Source: Campylorhamphus procurvoides (lineage: Eukaryota; Chordata; Aves; Passeriformes; Dendrocolaptidae). Taken from it: a DNA stretch of 64,000 nt. The stretch's first letter is position 1, and every line of letters starts with the position of its first letter. Under the pieces are notes generated by a model, which made no database searches, had not been told where the DNA came from, and saw only the letters and a list, made by a program, of their open reading frames with translations. Where the stretch lies: positions 62,001 to 126,000 of the forward strand of contig WBMV01001245.1 of NCBI GenBank assembly GCA_013396655.1. The letters run 5' to 3'. A program made the translations under genes and the position numbers. This document shows positions 23,244 to 35,772 of the stretch, piece by piece.

Positions 23244-23560
23244 GATTGCCCAGCCCTCTGATTTGTCAAGGTCTCTCTGCAGGTCCTCTCTGCCTTTGAG
23301 GGAGGCTCTAGCTCCTTAGTTTTGTATCATCTGCAAATTTATTGAGTATCCCTTTGAGTCCTGCATCCAAGTCGTTTATAAAGATGTTGAAGAGCATAAG
23401 GCCTAAGATGGAGCCCTGTGGAATCCCACTAGTGACAGGTTGCCAGCCTGATGTGACCCCACTCACTATAACCCTTTGCACCTGACCCATCAGCCAGTTG
23501 CTCACTCATCTTATGATGCATGAGAAATGTCCACTGGTGAACAACCTGCCCTGTGCGTAA
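23238..23560 (-). pseudogene. CR1 LINE reverse transcriptase fragment, 5' portion of the split copy
   Basis: On the - strand, about 23308-23505 reads as [29 protein letters not shown] and FNIFINDLD, then FADDT, the catalytic YADD-type box. It continues towards the LTR with a KGREDLQRDLDK-like stretch. This is the 5' continuation of the CR1 at 22095-22770. It is 5'-truncated near 23560 and non-functional. Confidence 0.9.
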
Positions 23561-26500
23561 GTGTCACAGCTTTCCAGGGGCTGGGCAGAGTCACCTGGGA
23601 GCTGGTAGTGAGCTGAATGTGAAATGGTTATTTTTCCCTCCAAAGAAACATATTTGGGATGTTATCAAACTCCCTAGAACAGCAGCTAGTCTCAACTGCA
23701 TGGAGCTCAAGAAAAAGAAGAAATTAATCCTGCTGCTAAATACAAAGAAGTATTATGCTTTTTTGTTTAAAATGTATAGTAAAAATTATTATAAAAACAT
23801 AAGATAGGTTTTCTTTTGTAGTTCTATAGCTCTTTCCTCCAACTGAAGATCTATAATAATATGCCTGTGGTGGTCTAGGAGGGAGTTGCAAATTCGATTG
23901 TCTTTAGATTTTTTTTTTTTAGTGCCTGTATTTCTTCTTGATGGTTACATTGTGTGAGAGAAGAATCACTCAGAATGGTTATGTATGCTTTCTGCACCAG
24001 CAACAAACAATGAAGATCTGACCCTCTAACCTTAATACTAGCTTTTCATTCCAGACTCTAATTCCAGTGTGACTGTCTAGCAATGTTTCTGATAAAAGGA
24101 ATTTTTTTTCTCTTACACTTCTCACCATGATGAATCACCAGATGAAGTTATTTTCTGGTAAACAGAAGGCAGCTGAGTGCTCCCTGACTGCCTCCATTTC
24201 TGCAGCACCTCCGGTTTCAAAGTGGCTGTGTGCTGTGCAAGCACTCACACTAAGACTTGCATTGCTCTCTCTTGCTGAGAGGGGTAAGTCCTGTAGGTTC
24301 TGTTTTACAGTGAGCATTATGACACAGAGTGGAGTCATCATCTGCCACTCACTAACAAGGTGGTGATTCTGCCATAAACTGAAAACAGAGGAAATCTTCA
24401 ACTTGCTGAAATTAGGGGGAGTTTTACTGTTGGGTTTGGTAGGATCTGGACTGCACTTAAAAGGACTTTGGGTTTGCTCCTGTGCTCTGTCACAGGGATC
24501 TGCAACCCTCCCTTCAAAGCCTGCAGTTCTTTAATGTCTCCTGCAACATCTATCTTTTTCTTAGATGTGTTAATGTATAGTAGGTAAGTTTTCTTGTTCA
24601 CTGTGGGCAAGAAATACCATCCCTCCTTTGGCATTGTAAGCTCCAAATAATATGCCTGGCTTGATGGATCTATGCCTTGAGTCATGAATTATAATTGGGG
24701 AAGTTAAAGCAAATCTGAAGTGAATCTGTCAGGATAACCAAGGTCACAGAGACCTTAGCAGTTCTCAAAGGACAGCTTTCTTGGCAAATGCAGATTCTGT
24801 ACTCACAGAAAAAGAAATCTATTTGTTCTTAACATTAGAGAGAAGGCATTATCTGAAATAAATAAAATTAGCCTTTCCACTGCTGCAAGCATCCATACAA
24901 CTGCCCAGCATATCTAATTTTTCACTAGCACAAGAGTATGTGAAATATATATAGAATACACTTACCACACTGAGACAGCTGAGGCATGATTCAGTGGCTG
25001 GACAATTAGCAGCTGCTGTTGTGGGTTTCTCACGATGGCTTCTGTATAAATAGTTATTGTAATGTAGAATTCAAAATGTGAGCAAATATAAAAGAGAACT
25101 GAATATATATATGTTGTCTGTTACAGTGATTATCCTTATGCAACCTCAGAAAGGGGGGTAATCCAGAGTTTTCTTCATGGATTTGAAGAGAAGTCAGACA
25201 TATAGGTATAAATATCAACTGCCAAACTTTTGCCGATGGGCCACTGCTTAATTACAGCAATTGCTGTTTCTTGTTACACATAAGTAAACATCTTGTATTC
25301 GATGTTTGAGTCCTGATGTCTTTATTTCAGATGCTGTGTGAGTGGTAATTGTCTGTCTATTAAAGGTTTTGGTGCAAAATAAGACGATGACTATTAAATG
25401 CAAAATTGCTAGATGCAGTAAGCACAGTAGAAGGTAGGTACTGGTGCATTTACTAGTAACAATTTCCCAGTGAGTGATAAAAGAGACCATCTTAGCCAGG
25501 TTTTTCCCACTAGGTGCAGAGCTCACTGCTGTCTGATGCACTCTTGGGTTTGCACTCCAGGGAGGACAGGGATGCATCTTCAGCAGCAGCATAAATTGTC
25601 GCATTCATGATAGCTGTAGCTAAATGCATTCAGTTACATATTCAGAGGAAGAAGTCCATCATGTTTCTCCTCACCCAGAAGTCCTTGAGCAGTAGGCTTT
25701 GACTATTTTATTCAGAAAAGGGATGCTTCAACAGAAGGAACTCAACTTTGCTGATGGAGGGTTATAGGAAAAAGATCCACAAAGAACATTGTTTATATAA
25801 CCCAAAACTTAACTAACTTAATAACTCTCCTGCTCAGAGATGTCAATTTTCCTATAAGGGATCTTTCAACAGGCTCCGAAGGCTGTGTAGCCATACGTAG
25901 GTAGGTGTGAAGATTTCCAATGTAGAGGGATTTTGACAAGCTGATCTTTCTTCCTTGATTACTGGGAATGAGATGCCCCTAAAGGTGTATGACCACACTC
26001 AAGATCATCATCTTTTGCTGTCCTTTTAATCAGTTGAGGAGAGAAACAGTTCCTTGGAGGACAGAACTTCAGGTTGGGTGAGTCATGCTCTTAAGGTGCC
26101 TATCTTCCTCTCTTGACTGTGAAGGAAGCCAGAGGGGACTTGGACAAATACACATGCTTATGCTATAGAAATCTAAAACTGGATTCCACTAATCCTACTT
26201 CTTTTATTTTAAAAAATGAATATATATATATATTTGAAATACATAAATATATATACTCCTAACATTTAATTTCCAACACTGATTGTTTGTCTTCCAGGTC
26301 AGCACTGTTTGTATTGCTACATTTTTTGAATAATGGAATAATAACTGGCTCCATCCACGAAGGACCAAAGCTGATGTGGGGCTCAGCACTGTGATAACTC
26401 AAGGTTAGAGGCTAGCTCCCAAAGGGGTGCTAAGGACTAAAGGAAGTGCCTGTGCCTCCTTCCCAGGATGGATGGTTGCCCTGCATTCTGCCCTGCCCAT

Positions 26501-26985
26501 TACCCAATGAGTTTGGTTGTTTCAGGACCTGCAATAACCAAACCCAGAGCAGACACAATTTTCACTGAACTGATTGTTGCTTTTTAGATTAAATTTGATT
26601 GCTAAAATTCCCATTTTGTTTTTGAAAGCTGTTACTTCCATAACTTGCTGGGTAGTAAGAGTCTTTCACCTAGCATCATCCTTATCTGGAGGAATCATGT
26701 ACCTATGGAGCACATATGGTATGTCAAGCATCAGGGCAGGAAGTGCACACACTTATGTCCCAGACCAGCTTCCCATGGGAATGCCACACCATATCCATGG
26801 CCCAGGAAACTGTTCCAGCCCCTCCAGTCCATCAGGCCCTCCCCTGCCTAGCCAGTGGGCCTCACTGGTTGGGATTCCAGCTCATGAAACAATATCCCAT
26901 GTTGGCCTTGGCCTGTCCCCATCCCCAGAAAGGTGCACAGGACTAGAGCTGCCTGGCTCTCTGGGTGTAAGGTGGGATGCAAAAC
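23561..26985. other. C6-C7 interval, no recognised gene
   Basis: AT-rich sequence with a short (AT)n run at 26219-26234. A 95-codon - strand open frame at 24398-24685 is the only notable ORF, and I do not recognise its product. Another frame of 184 codons at 26574-27128 runs into a CR1 fragment and looks like chance. No convincing exon or repeat was seen. Confidence 0.5.
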
Positions 26986-26989
26986 CTGT

Positions 26990-27345
26990 TGGAATGAGCC
27001 CAGAGGAGCACCATGAGTATGACCAAAAGGCTGGAAACCTCTCCTCTGAGGAAAGAGTGAGAGAATTGGGGTTGTTCAGCCTGGAGAAGAGGAGGCTCCT
27101 CGATACCTTATGTCACCTAAGTACCTAAAACAGGCTAACAAGACAGCTGAAGAGGTACTTTTTACCACAACATGCAGTGATAGGACATGGGGAAATGGCT
27201 TCAAACTGAAAGACAGTAGATTTAGATTAGATATCTGGAAGAAATTCTTTACTCTGGGGTGGTGAGGCACTGAATATTTTGTCCAGAGAAGTTGTGGACG
27301 GTCCAAGTTGGATGGAAATTTGGGCAACCTGCTCTAGTGGAAGTT
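26990..27345 (+). repeat. CR1 LINE fragment
   Basis: Contains GGGGTTGTTCAGCCTGGAGA, the GGCTTCAAACTGAAAGA region and GAAGAAATTCTTTACTCTG, all in CR1 order. The 3' end beyond about 27345 is too diverged to place. Confidence 0.85.
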
Positions 27346-27676
27346 ATGATAGGTTTGAGCTACCAGGTGTTGCCTGGTCTGGAGGTCCCTAGGGAGACCC
27401 TGGGCCCTGTAGCACCCTGACAGAAAGGTGCAGAAGTGCACATTTATGCAGAAATTAAAAACATGTCAGTAAGTGCAAACTTTTAATGATATTTTCTTTA
27501 CTGGGCATATAACCTGATTTCCAGGGACTTTCTCCATCTACTGTTCTCTGCTACTGAGACCTTGCTAAAAAATAAAATCAGTCTTCCTCTTTTATTAGAT
27601 TCTTCTGTGAGCATACTGTAATTGTGCAGCTGATAGGAGAGCATTAGCTTTCATGTGATGATATCTTACTTTTCAG

Positions 27677-27827
27677 ACAAATCAACTACAAAATCCATCA
27701 CACTTGAGTGATTGCAGGTAACTGTGCACCCACTGGGAATTTCAGGCCCCTGCTGAACAAGCAGGTCTTGTCAAATGTTGTCTCAGACAGTTCAGGGTCT
27801 GGTCAATGTGACCCATGTGTTAAAACC
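27677..27827 (+). pseudogene. Decayed copy of C6 exon 2 (TSP1)
   Basis: A stretch of 151 bp resembles C6 exon 2 (157 bp). It follows an acceptor-like TTACTTTTCAG. CTGTGCAC falls 45 bases into it (46 in C6). ATGTGACCCATG falls 84 bases later (86 in C6), followed by GTTAAAA against CATTAAA. One frame reads QCDPCVK, matching ECDPCIK in C6. Stops and small indels break the frame. It resembles C6 more than C7 exon 3. The alignment is by eye only. Confidence 0.72.
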
Positions 27828-28182
27828 CACTCAGGGAGAAAATAAAGCTGATTATCTGCTGTTTCCTCAGCTCACTGACTATTTGTATCTTAGGAAGGCT
27901 TTCTGACACAGCACTGTAAAGCAGCCTATCTATAGCTTCACATTACCAGTCCTGAGAGAGCTGCAATAAACAGAAGAGAAGAAATGAGATCTGTTCTTGG
28001 AAATCAGCTTGGCTAGAGACAATTGAAACTTACAGCAGAATAAACCATGACTAGTTTAAAGCATTTAATTTTTCGGTTTTTCTCAATTTCCACAATTGAT
28101 GTTTCTAAAGCACATCTAACCAGGGTGATGCAGGTTATATCAAGGAGGTGGCATAGATGCCACTGCCACAGCCTCTTCCCAG

Positions 28183-28312
28183 AAATGAGTCACTGAACAT
28201 GCCACTGGCCCTTCTGGGGGTGTGCAGGACTGAGGAAGGCTCTGACTGCATCGAAGCCCATCAATGATTCCCCAGCACAGCTCGATTGCATTAAAAAAGG
28301 TGGTCATCCGGG
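28183..28312 (+). pseudogene. Decayed copy of C6 exon 3 (TSP1/LDLRA)
   Basis: Follows an acceptor-like CCTCTTCCCAG. GGGGGTG lies 33 bases in (36 in C6 exon 3), and the nine bases TCGATTGCA lie 66 bases later (76 in C6). Readable pieces are LDCIKK against VDCKNK and a TEEGSD stretch against TEPLVD. The copy is weaker than its neighbours and depends partly on their order. Confidence 0.6.
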
Positions 28313-28505
28313 TTTACCAGGGAAAATAACTATGAAAAGAACAACTTGTCCAAGGACTGCAGGGCCAAAGAACCATGACATACAACCGCCAGGCTTCCAG
28401 ATTCAACAAGCATGCTTTAGATTTCAGAAGGCAAAAGTAAACTCACCTTTTATCAAATTTGGGGTGTAAGGATCTTTGCCATTTAAGTTTTTTGTCCTTT
28501 GATAG

Positions 28506-28740
28506 TGACAGCTCTGGCAACGTTTGTGTCCATGTCAAAGGTGCAGAATAGAAGAGAATGAAGCCACATTCCCAATACTTGATTGAGAATGTCAATGACA
28601 GGTCTCTTTTTGTGTCTTGGTCCCTGTAATTGTGACATTGACATGGATTGGGCTATTGAAAAGATAAAGTCTTACTGAGGGTTTGAAGGAGACCAGCTGC
28701 CACTGGGATATGCATTCTGTATAAAATCCAAATGCTTTGA
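28506..28740 (+). pseudogene. Decayed copy of C6 exon 16 (factor-I module)
   Basis: The strongest of the three relics. It starts after an acceptor-like TTTGATAG. The NVCV codons sit 19 bases in, exactly where ICV sits in C6 exon 16. It then reads FLCLGPCNCDIDMDWAIEK against FLHAGPCHGDSNLDWAIER, with a 13-base identical block (TGGGCTATTGAAA) and about two-thirds identity over 57 aligned bases. A TTTGAAG match follows near 28682. In-frame stops (for example at the TAG near 28549 and the TGA near 28676) and frameshifts make it non-coding. Confidence 0.85.
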
Positions 28741-31700
28741 TTTAGGTCTCACATTTTCAATGCTAAATTTGATGGTCAGTCCTTGGATTCACAAAAGTTC
28801 TGTGACTCCTCATTACAAAGCTTTGTACTGCATGTAATGACTTGGTGATTTCATTTGCAAAGGTTTGTAAGGTAGAAATGAGCCTGGCAAGTAAGTACCT
28901 ACCAAGAAACAATTTTGGGAGCTACTGTTATTTCCAGTGACCATTCAAGGAAAAAAAATTATTTTGCAAATAAATAGCACTTCAGAGCTGAACTTAAGCA
29001 AAGGGCTAATTTTCTGGAGTTATTTCAGAACTGTTCCTTTATAAAGCAGTTGCATTTAAGATTCCCTTGCTTGTTCAGGATACTTTTTGAGAGGAATTAT
29101 TTTCATTTGGTGTTCCCAGAAGAAGCAGAGCAGAGTCACCGTAACACTTCATACATTTCTGGATTTCTGAGTTTCTATGCTGTGTCAAGTGGCCTGGTGG
29201 TATCTGTGCTGCTAGAATGAAAGAGGACCAAGTCATGAGCTCCAGAAATGAGCACACGATTACCCTTCCTGCTGAGTTATTTAATGTGTTTTTGGTCTGT
29301 GCTAGCTAGGCCTCCCCCAAAAGAGCATTTGGGCCCAACTGAACTACTCACAGGGGCCATGGAGTGTTTCCAGCAGGACAACTGTTTCGGGGGGAGGGTG
29401 CTGAAAGTGAACTGACCTATATCCCTTCACCTCTGGGACTGTAAAATGATGCCCATCTGGTTCTATTTACTCTTATAACCACTGGCTATTTGCTCTTTCC
29501 CAGGAATTCTTAGACTTGATTTACTTTATTCACATGCCCATATCTGTTTTGAAATTCTCTAGCATGCATTAGGGACAGACAACAGTCCAAAGGGTCAGTG
29601 TTCAGAGCCAGAGAAATGTTCCAGTTTTGGAACTATAAATGAGACTTGACCATAGTGTTTCAGTCATCTGAGCTCTCTAAATGAGGCTGGGAAATTTTAA
29701 GAAACCAAGATCTCTTTTCAGTATCGACCAAAACTTCAAGCAATACTCTTTATGTTCTTTCAAGCTATTTTAAGTTAAATCTGCATGGGAAAATACATGA
29801 TCATATTAGATAATTTATGATAATCACCTCATATCCTTGTCTTCATTCCCTAGGGAATACTTTCTTAATAAATACATGTGAAATCCCAGGTTATTGCATT
29901 AGCATCTGTGAATATATAGTTGTTTTGTCTGTGAAATTCCTCTGAGAGTTCCTGTGCCAACATTTGTTGTGAAATGCTTTTATTTGCTGTGTAACAGGGT
30001 GAAAATAGCAGTGAGTTTTCCTGTAAATGTGAATTTTTTCTTGGCTGACACAATGTGCAGAGCCCTGCCAAGAAACAAGGGGCTGCATTCTTTACCAGCT
30101 TGATTGGTGAGCCTGGGTGTCTGCACACACATGCAAAAATACACATCTGCTGGAGGGATTGAAAATTCTTTAGCATTGGCACCAGCATATCACCGTTGCT
30201 GATACAGCCTTGAGTGTTTCAGTCTCCCATTTAGGCTGCACCTGACTTGAATATGTGAGCATGCACCAAAAGCTTAGTTATCCTTGTCCCTATAGGTACA
30301 CAGTGGGTGTCAGGACTTTGGCTTAGTTTTTAGCCTTATGATATATGTCCTATTTTTCTAAAATCAACAAGACTTGTAAATACTGAGAAAAACCTTGACT
30401 GCAGCAGCAAAACAGCATGATCAGTGACTCCTTGCTAGATGCAGTTGTGGCTGGCACTGCTGGCCCCTGGTCTGTATTTGTGCCACCTCTTCACAGCCTT
30501 CAAGCTGGCTGCAGTCTCAAAGCACTGCCCTTTGCTCACGCTAATGCAGCCCAGTCTTTCCAGCATTTAGTAGATCAGCCAATGTATTTCTCTAGTGGAG
30601 CTACATGGTCTCCAGATCAGCCTGTCTTGTGTCTAGACAGCTTAAAGAGCAGGAAGAATAGATATGCATAGCCTAAGGCCATCTTTGGGATGCACAGGGA
30701 TTTAGCTGTCTCAGAATGAGACTTTATGGGTAAACTTCCATAAAATCTGGTAGAGGAAACAATGTGGGGAGAAAAAACAAATAAAACTCCAACAATTCTG
30801 TAGCAATGTCCCCAGATTTTTCCTCTGGGGATCCTCTGAGAATCACAATACCTCTTCCTCTTGTTTCTATCAGTGTTTGAAGGATCAGGACCAATTTGAT
30901 TGCATTTCGGTGGAAGTTTCACCCTCTCAAATAGACAATACCCAGCATTGGTGTTCTGGGAGCAATGGTATGTACTGAAACAAAGATGACAATCCTGTTT
31001 TCAGTGAGATGTCAATATGCATGTGTCCTGGGATACAATGCAAATAAATTCATTCTCGCTCAAGAAATGCCAGCTTTGACATCTTTTTCTGTTTGAAGAG
31101 GATTTGCAGCAGCCTTTGCTGCTACATGTGCCTGGACTAATTGCACAAGTAGAATGCTATAACCGGCTTTATGCGTGTCCCAGTACTTACATGGCTCTCC
31201 TCATCATAAGGTTTGCTAACCTGAGTAACAGTTGCCCAAATAAAAGAACATTGCTTGTATTTCTTGGTTTCCTGTTGGGATCAATAAGGCCAGTAGTATG
31301 AGCAAGTTCAGTTATCATCATATATTGTGTAATTATTCAGGAAGTGAATTCTACAATCACTGTGAAAGTCTAAGTGTAATTATCATCTATAATATATACT
31401 AAAATATAGAACTATGACTGTCCTTTACCAGAAGCTAGTAATCTACTCTGGTTAAACTATCACTCCGCCCAAAAACAGTATTTGCAGCTGTTTATCACTG
31501 CTTTATTTTGTATATACAGTTTTTAGAGTTTTGAATATAATAAAAATCCAGTTAGAGAACTGCTAAATTGAGTTAATAGTTTTCTCTTGCTTGCTGTGGT
31601 GTAGGACTCTACCCCCTGACCCCTGACCACAATGAAAACAGCTGCCTGAGGAACACATGCAGGAGAGCAGGTCCCAGAGGCTTAGCTCCGAGCAAGCAGC

Positions 31701-33948
31701 ATGTCTCCTGAGTTAAGCCAGAAGATCCAGTGTGCCAGCATCATCCTTCTACTGGTCAGAGACAGCTCCTCTGTGTTTTGCAGTGTAGAGAGAACAAATC
31801 AATAGCAGTTTATAATGCTGTGACCCCTGTCATGCACAGTAACATATGGCTCTGCTGTTACTTACAGTGACAGCTCATCATGGTGAGGAATGCCACAGTG
31901 TGATGGAAATGGAACTGATCTGTAACAGCCTTATGAACACAGTGATGCAATGGTTTTAGGGGAGGGCAAGACCAGGACAAGAGGTTATTGGATAAGATTC
32001 TACTGGGGCTGAAGAGAGAATGATCAAAGAAGTGATGCAACGGCTCCCAGACTGGAAGTAATTGGCAAAATCATCAGGTGTAAAGACCTGTCCCCAAAGA
32101 AATTTCAAGCGTGTTTCATCAGGTTATGACTGGCAAGGAAGAGGAAACGGCAAGTTAAGCCCTATGAGAAAAGAAATGGAATAGTGGAAGCATACTGGCC
32201 AAAGCTGTCTAAAGAAGACATGAACAAAACAGAAGAGAAAAGAGACTTTTCAGTGGAGGTGAAAAATATACCTTGTAAATGTTATTTTTCACAGTTTTAA
32301 TGTTTTCAAGTTATGTTCTAATTCAAAATATTTTTCTTTCAGTTAATAGTGTTATGCTTTTGGCAGGGCACCAAACTGCTGATCTGTTGTCACCTGGGAG
32401 GTTCCTGCATAGGGCTGCAAACCAGGGAGTGGTTTGGGAACCATGGCAGCCTGCTCAATGTGACTCTCATCTGGAAGGCAGAGGATGCCTATGGATGTCA
32501 GGGGGTCAGCTCAAGGAGTCATGAGAAGCACACAAGAGATAGACAATCTCCTGTTCTTGAACCTGTTGCTCTGAATCAGGCAAGCCTTTTTACTCATCAG
32601 TTTGTGATATCTTCCAAGTTGCTGGCCTCAGATGATCCTATCACTAGGGATAAGAAGTTTACTGTACCTAGATCTGTTTACCTTACCTCAATCTGAGTCA
32701 AATTTAATCCACCACATCTGTCCAAAGTTCAGGCCACCTAATATAAAATTCCTCCAAACTACCCTGAAACATGGCGATGTGGCAAAGGTTCATGCAAAAG
32801 TAGCATGTGTTCATTTAATTCAGGTAAAACAAAGGGGTTTACCACTCTCTGCCAGGTAACTTTGATTCCATGGAACCATGGTCCTCTCATTGTTCCTCCT
32901 GTGTGACAGTAATTCACCTGATTTGGCTTTCTCACCAAGAAAAGATGTCCTCCAGTTCCTTTTTAGTTTAGTATCAGTATGGTGTATCACAGTGACTGGA
33001 GATGTTTCCATACTGAAAGGGCTATAGTGTGGCCAGCAGACGTGCATTTCATAAGAATGCCTGTGTAACTGAATAGGCTGTTGTACCAGACATTGGTCCT
33101 ACACAAACCTGGTTTTACTTCAATAAAGTCATATTTCTTTCTAGAAAACTCTATACCTATTCACCTTACCTTTTCTCCCAAGCAGCATTAGACCATCAAC
33201 TGGTTGGTTAAAAATAATAAAAAAAAGGCATCATGTTTATCCTAAAATGCTGTAAGATAGCCTCAGGTTTTCAGGAGGGGCAATGGAACTGAAGTGCCCC
33301 GATGTGGCAGGGAAGTCAGAAGGCAGGCAGGGAAAGGAATGTGGAGTCACAGCATGAAGGGGAGCAGATCCTTCCTGGCCACCTGCAGTCAGGCAGCTAA
33401 CAGGGAAAGTGTCTGTGAGGTATCTATAGAGAAGGAATTGACTGGCCTGAGAAGTAGGAGGGGAAAAGATGGAGTGGTTAATTAGAAAGAAAAAGGAGAG
33501 AAAAGGGATCCCTGCAAAGATTTAGATGGGTCAGATAAACAATGAGATGTCAGAGACTGAATGAAGCATCTGAAATGCAGCCTTCATTAATATTTTGTCT
33601 GTCTTATCTCAGACTAATTTATTTTATGGGCATGGAGAGCTGTTTCTGCTGATGTATTGAGATGATTATCATGCAACCTTAATGTTTTTTGGAAAAGGAA
33701 TTCTCAGCATTTCTTGAGGTTCTGTGCTGGTTTTCTACATTTCCATATGTTTGAAGACATGAATCACCAAGCCACTATTATTTCTGTGCTACGTATTTCA
33801 GGAAATTTCCAGGTGGTTTTTTCCTTGCCTTCAGCACCTATAGAAGCTATTGTTACCCAGTGGGCTCATCGTCCAACCACATGTTGTGTCAGTTGCCATA
33901 AGAAAAAGGTTAGAAATTGTGGACTAGAGATTTAGGAGTGTCCTAGTT
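28741..33948. other. C6-C7 interval, no recognised gene
   Basis: About 5.2 kb of AT-rich sequence. I found no CR1, LTR, RNA gene or exon with family resemblance, and no relic of C6 exon 17 downstream of the decayed exon 16. Open frames here are short and look like chance. Confidence 0.45.
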
Positions 33949-34300
33949 CAGCAGGAGGGACCAGTTATCACTGTGTGTGGGTGATTAAAGCTATGTATTC
34001 TACATCCTCTATTCATTCCCCAAGAACAATGGACCATTTGCAGCAGTTGCCTAGGAAGTCGTTAGCACCTTCACACCCAGCCTGAGGGGGTGTGGGTGCT
34101 AATTGGCCATCAACGGTTCAACAACACCCTATGACTCACAGAGCTAATCACCCATTGTGTGAGTCCCCNTATTGGCCAACATAGATATCTTAGTTCTCCT
34201 TTGAACTAAGACAAAGAGTAATCAAGTGGCAAACACCTGAATGTTCTATAAACATGCTACTCCTAAGCAAATAACAAGGAACAAATAGCCAATTAAATTT
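33949..34300 (+). repeat. Possible LTR-type repeat (low confidence)
   Basis: Begins TGTCCTAGTTCAGC, which looks like the opening of avian LTRs. It is compositionally unlike its surroundings and is rich in ATTGGCC boxes. I cannot find a matching CA end or target duplication, so the edges are guesses. It contains the single ambiguous base N at 34169. Confidence 0.3.
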
Positions 34301-35772
34301 ATTTGGATTTTATTCTACCTGTTTTCATCTATATACTATTCACAAAAATATATTTGCTCAATATATAAAAAAAAAGGAAATAAAAGAAAAAGGAAAAGGT
34401 ATTTTCCAGACAGCATAAAGGTCAGGAGGTCCTTTCAGTTAGTGTGGGGACAACCTTCCTCTCCTGCACAGCTGCCCCCATAAGAGAGAGTCTCCAAATA
34501 AAAGCATGCTGCTCCTTCAATTGCCAGCATCATAGTAAACAAAGCTTTTCCAGATGAGGCTATGGATTATGCAAGGAAGCTACTGGTAGAAATATAACAA
34601 CCAGGAGAGATATTTCATCTTCCTATCTTGATGGTAAGAAAACATCCATTGCTTTAAAAGCATGCATGTTTGTTGCTGATAGTACTGCACTTGCCTGAAT
34701 GCCGCCCTGCTATCCAGCCCTTTGACCTTGTTGGCATTTGTGAAGAGTCAGAAGGGACAGGACTGCCAGCACAGATCCATGAACGGACTTGTAACATGTA
34801 ATCAAAGATGTCACTATCTGACTACGCCAGGGAGCATGCTTAGCATGTAAGGAAAGAGTGTAAGGGACTTCTTTTATTCAGGAACAGTCTTTGAAAGATT
34901 GCCCAAAGGTATTTCCAGGGGGACTACATGTGAAATGTCTCCATTGCTGTGAAGATACATTTTCCCTAATAGCTGCCTTTACGAAAGTTTTGCTGTAGTA
35001 GAAGGCCTCTTTGTGCAATTGCCTGTAAGGAAACTGGTCTTGGCACAAACATAAATACATGTGATAAAAGCAACTGAGTTACCTGTGCTCTGTGTAGCTT
35101 ATGATGATAAGAATGACAATACAAAATGGTGATTTTTCATTAAGTGGTTCTGTGTATGAGAAGCAGCAAGCATAGATGTATTCTCATTACTTTAAGGTAG
35201 GTTTACTATTAATGCACACTGTTTGCACCTTTAAGCCCATCAGACTCAGCTACACGTTCAGTGCTGTGCATACTGTTTGCTCAACTGAACAATGCACAGT
35301 AGGAATGAGCTGCTTTATTAAAAGAGAAGAATCATCATAGCTCCTGCTCTGTAAAGCTTAACCTATATGTTTTGCTGATCTAGATCTACCCAGTGAAAGT
35401 AGATGTGTGGCTTTAAGAAAAACATACTTACAATGTCAGACATGGTAATCCATCACTATAACAGCTACTTTGGCAACTGTACTTCAGCAGCATTTTTTTA
35501 ATTCTGATGGAAATGTGAAGTAAAGCTGCCCATGCTAAGGCTGATGCCTTAGCAAGAGCTTTGTTTTGAGCAGTGCTGGCAAGTACAACTCTGTCTAATG
35601 AAGAGCCTCAGGCCTTGACTCAGAGTTCACCAGATGCACAGTCTCATCAGTTGCAGTGGATTTCACAGCACAGCTTACATTTGGCAGAGCAAGGTTCAAA
35701 GTATGTCCTGCCCAAGAGTTGACATGTTTTGACATATCCCCTGGCAAAAAGCAAAATAAACTGTAACATATC
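34301..35772 (-). other. C7 3' flank with candidate polyadenylation signals
   Basis: Downstream of the C7 stop on the - strand. AATAAA occurs at 35319-35314 (about 455 bases past the stop) and ATTAAA at 35502-35497 (about 270 bases). Either could end the C7 transcript. No other features are seen. Confidence 0.5.
35314..35319 (-). terminator. Candidate C7 polyadenylation signal AATAAA
   Basis: The nearest canonical hexamer downstream of the C7 stop codon on the - strand. Position and motif are the only evidence, and the ATTAAA at 35502-35497 is a nearer alternative. Confidence 0.4.

Noticed and set aside
26574..27128. A 184-codon + strand open frame in the C6-C7 interval
   Set aside because: Its last third lies in CR1 sequence and the rest has no recognisable domain. 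It looks like chance in a locally GC-richer stretch.
32279..32696. Overlapping open frames near 32.3-32.7 kb, checked as another C6-like relic exon
   Set aside because: A few words resemble C6, but no landmark order or splice offset agrees with any C6 or C7 exon.
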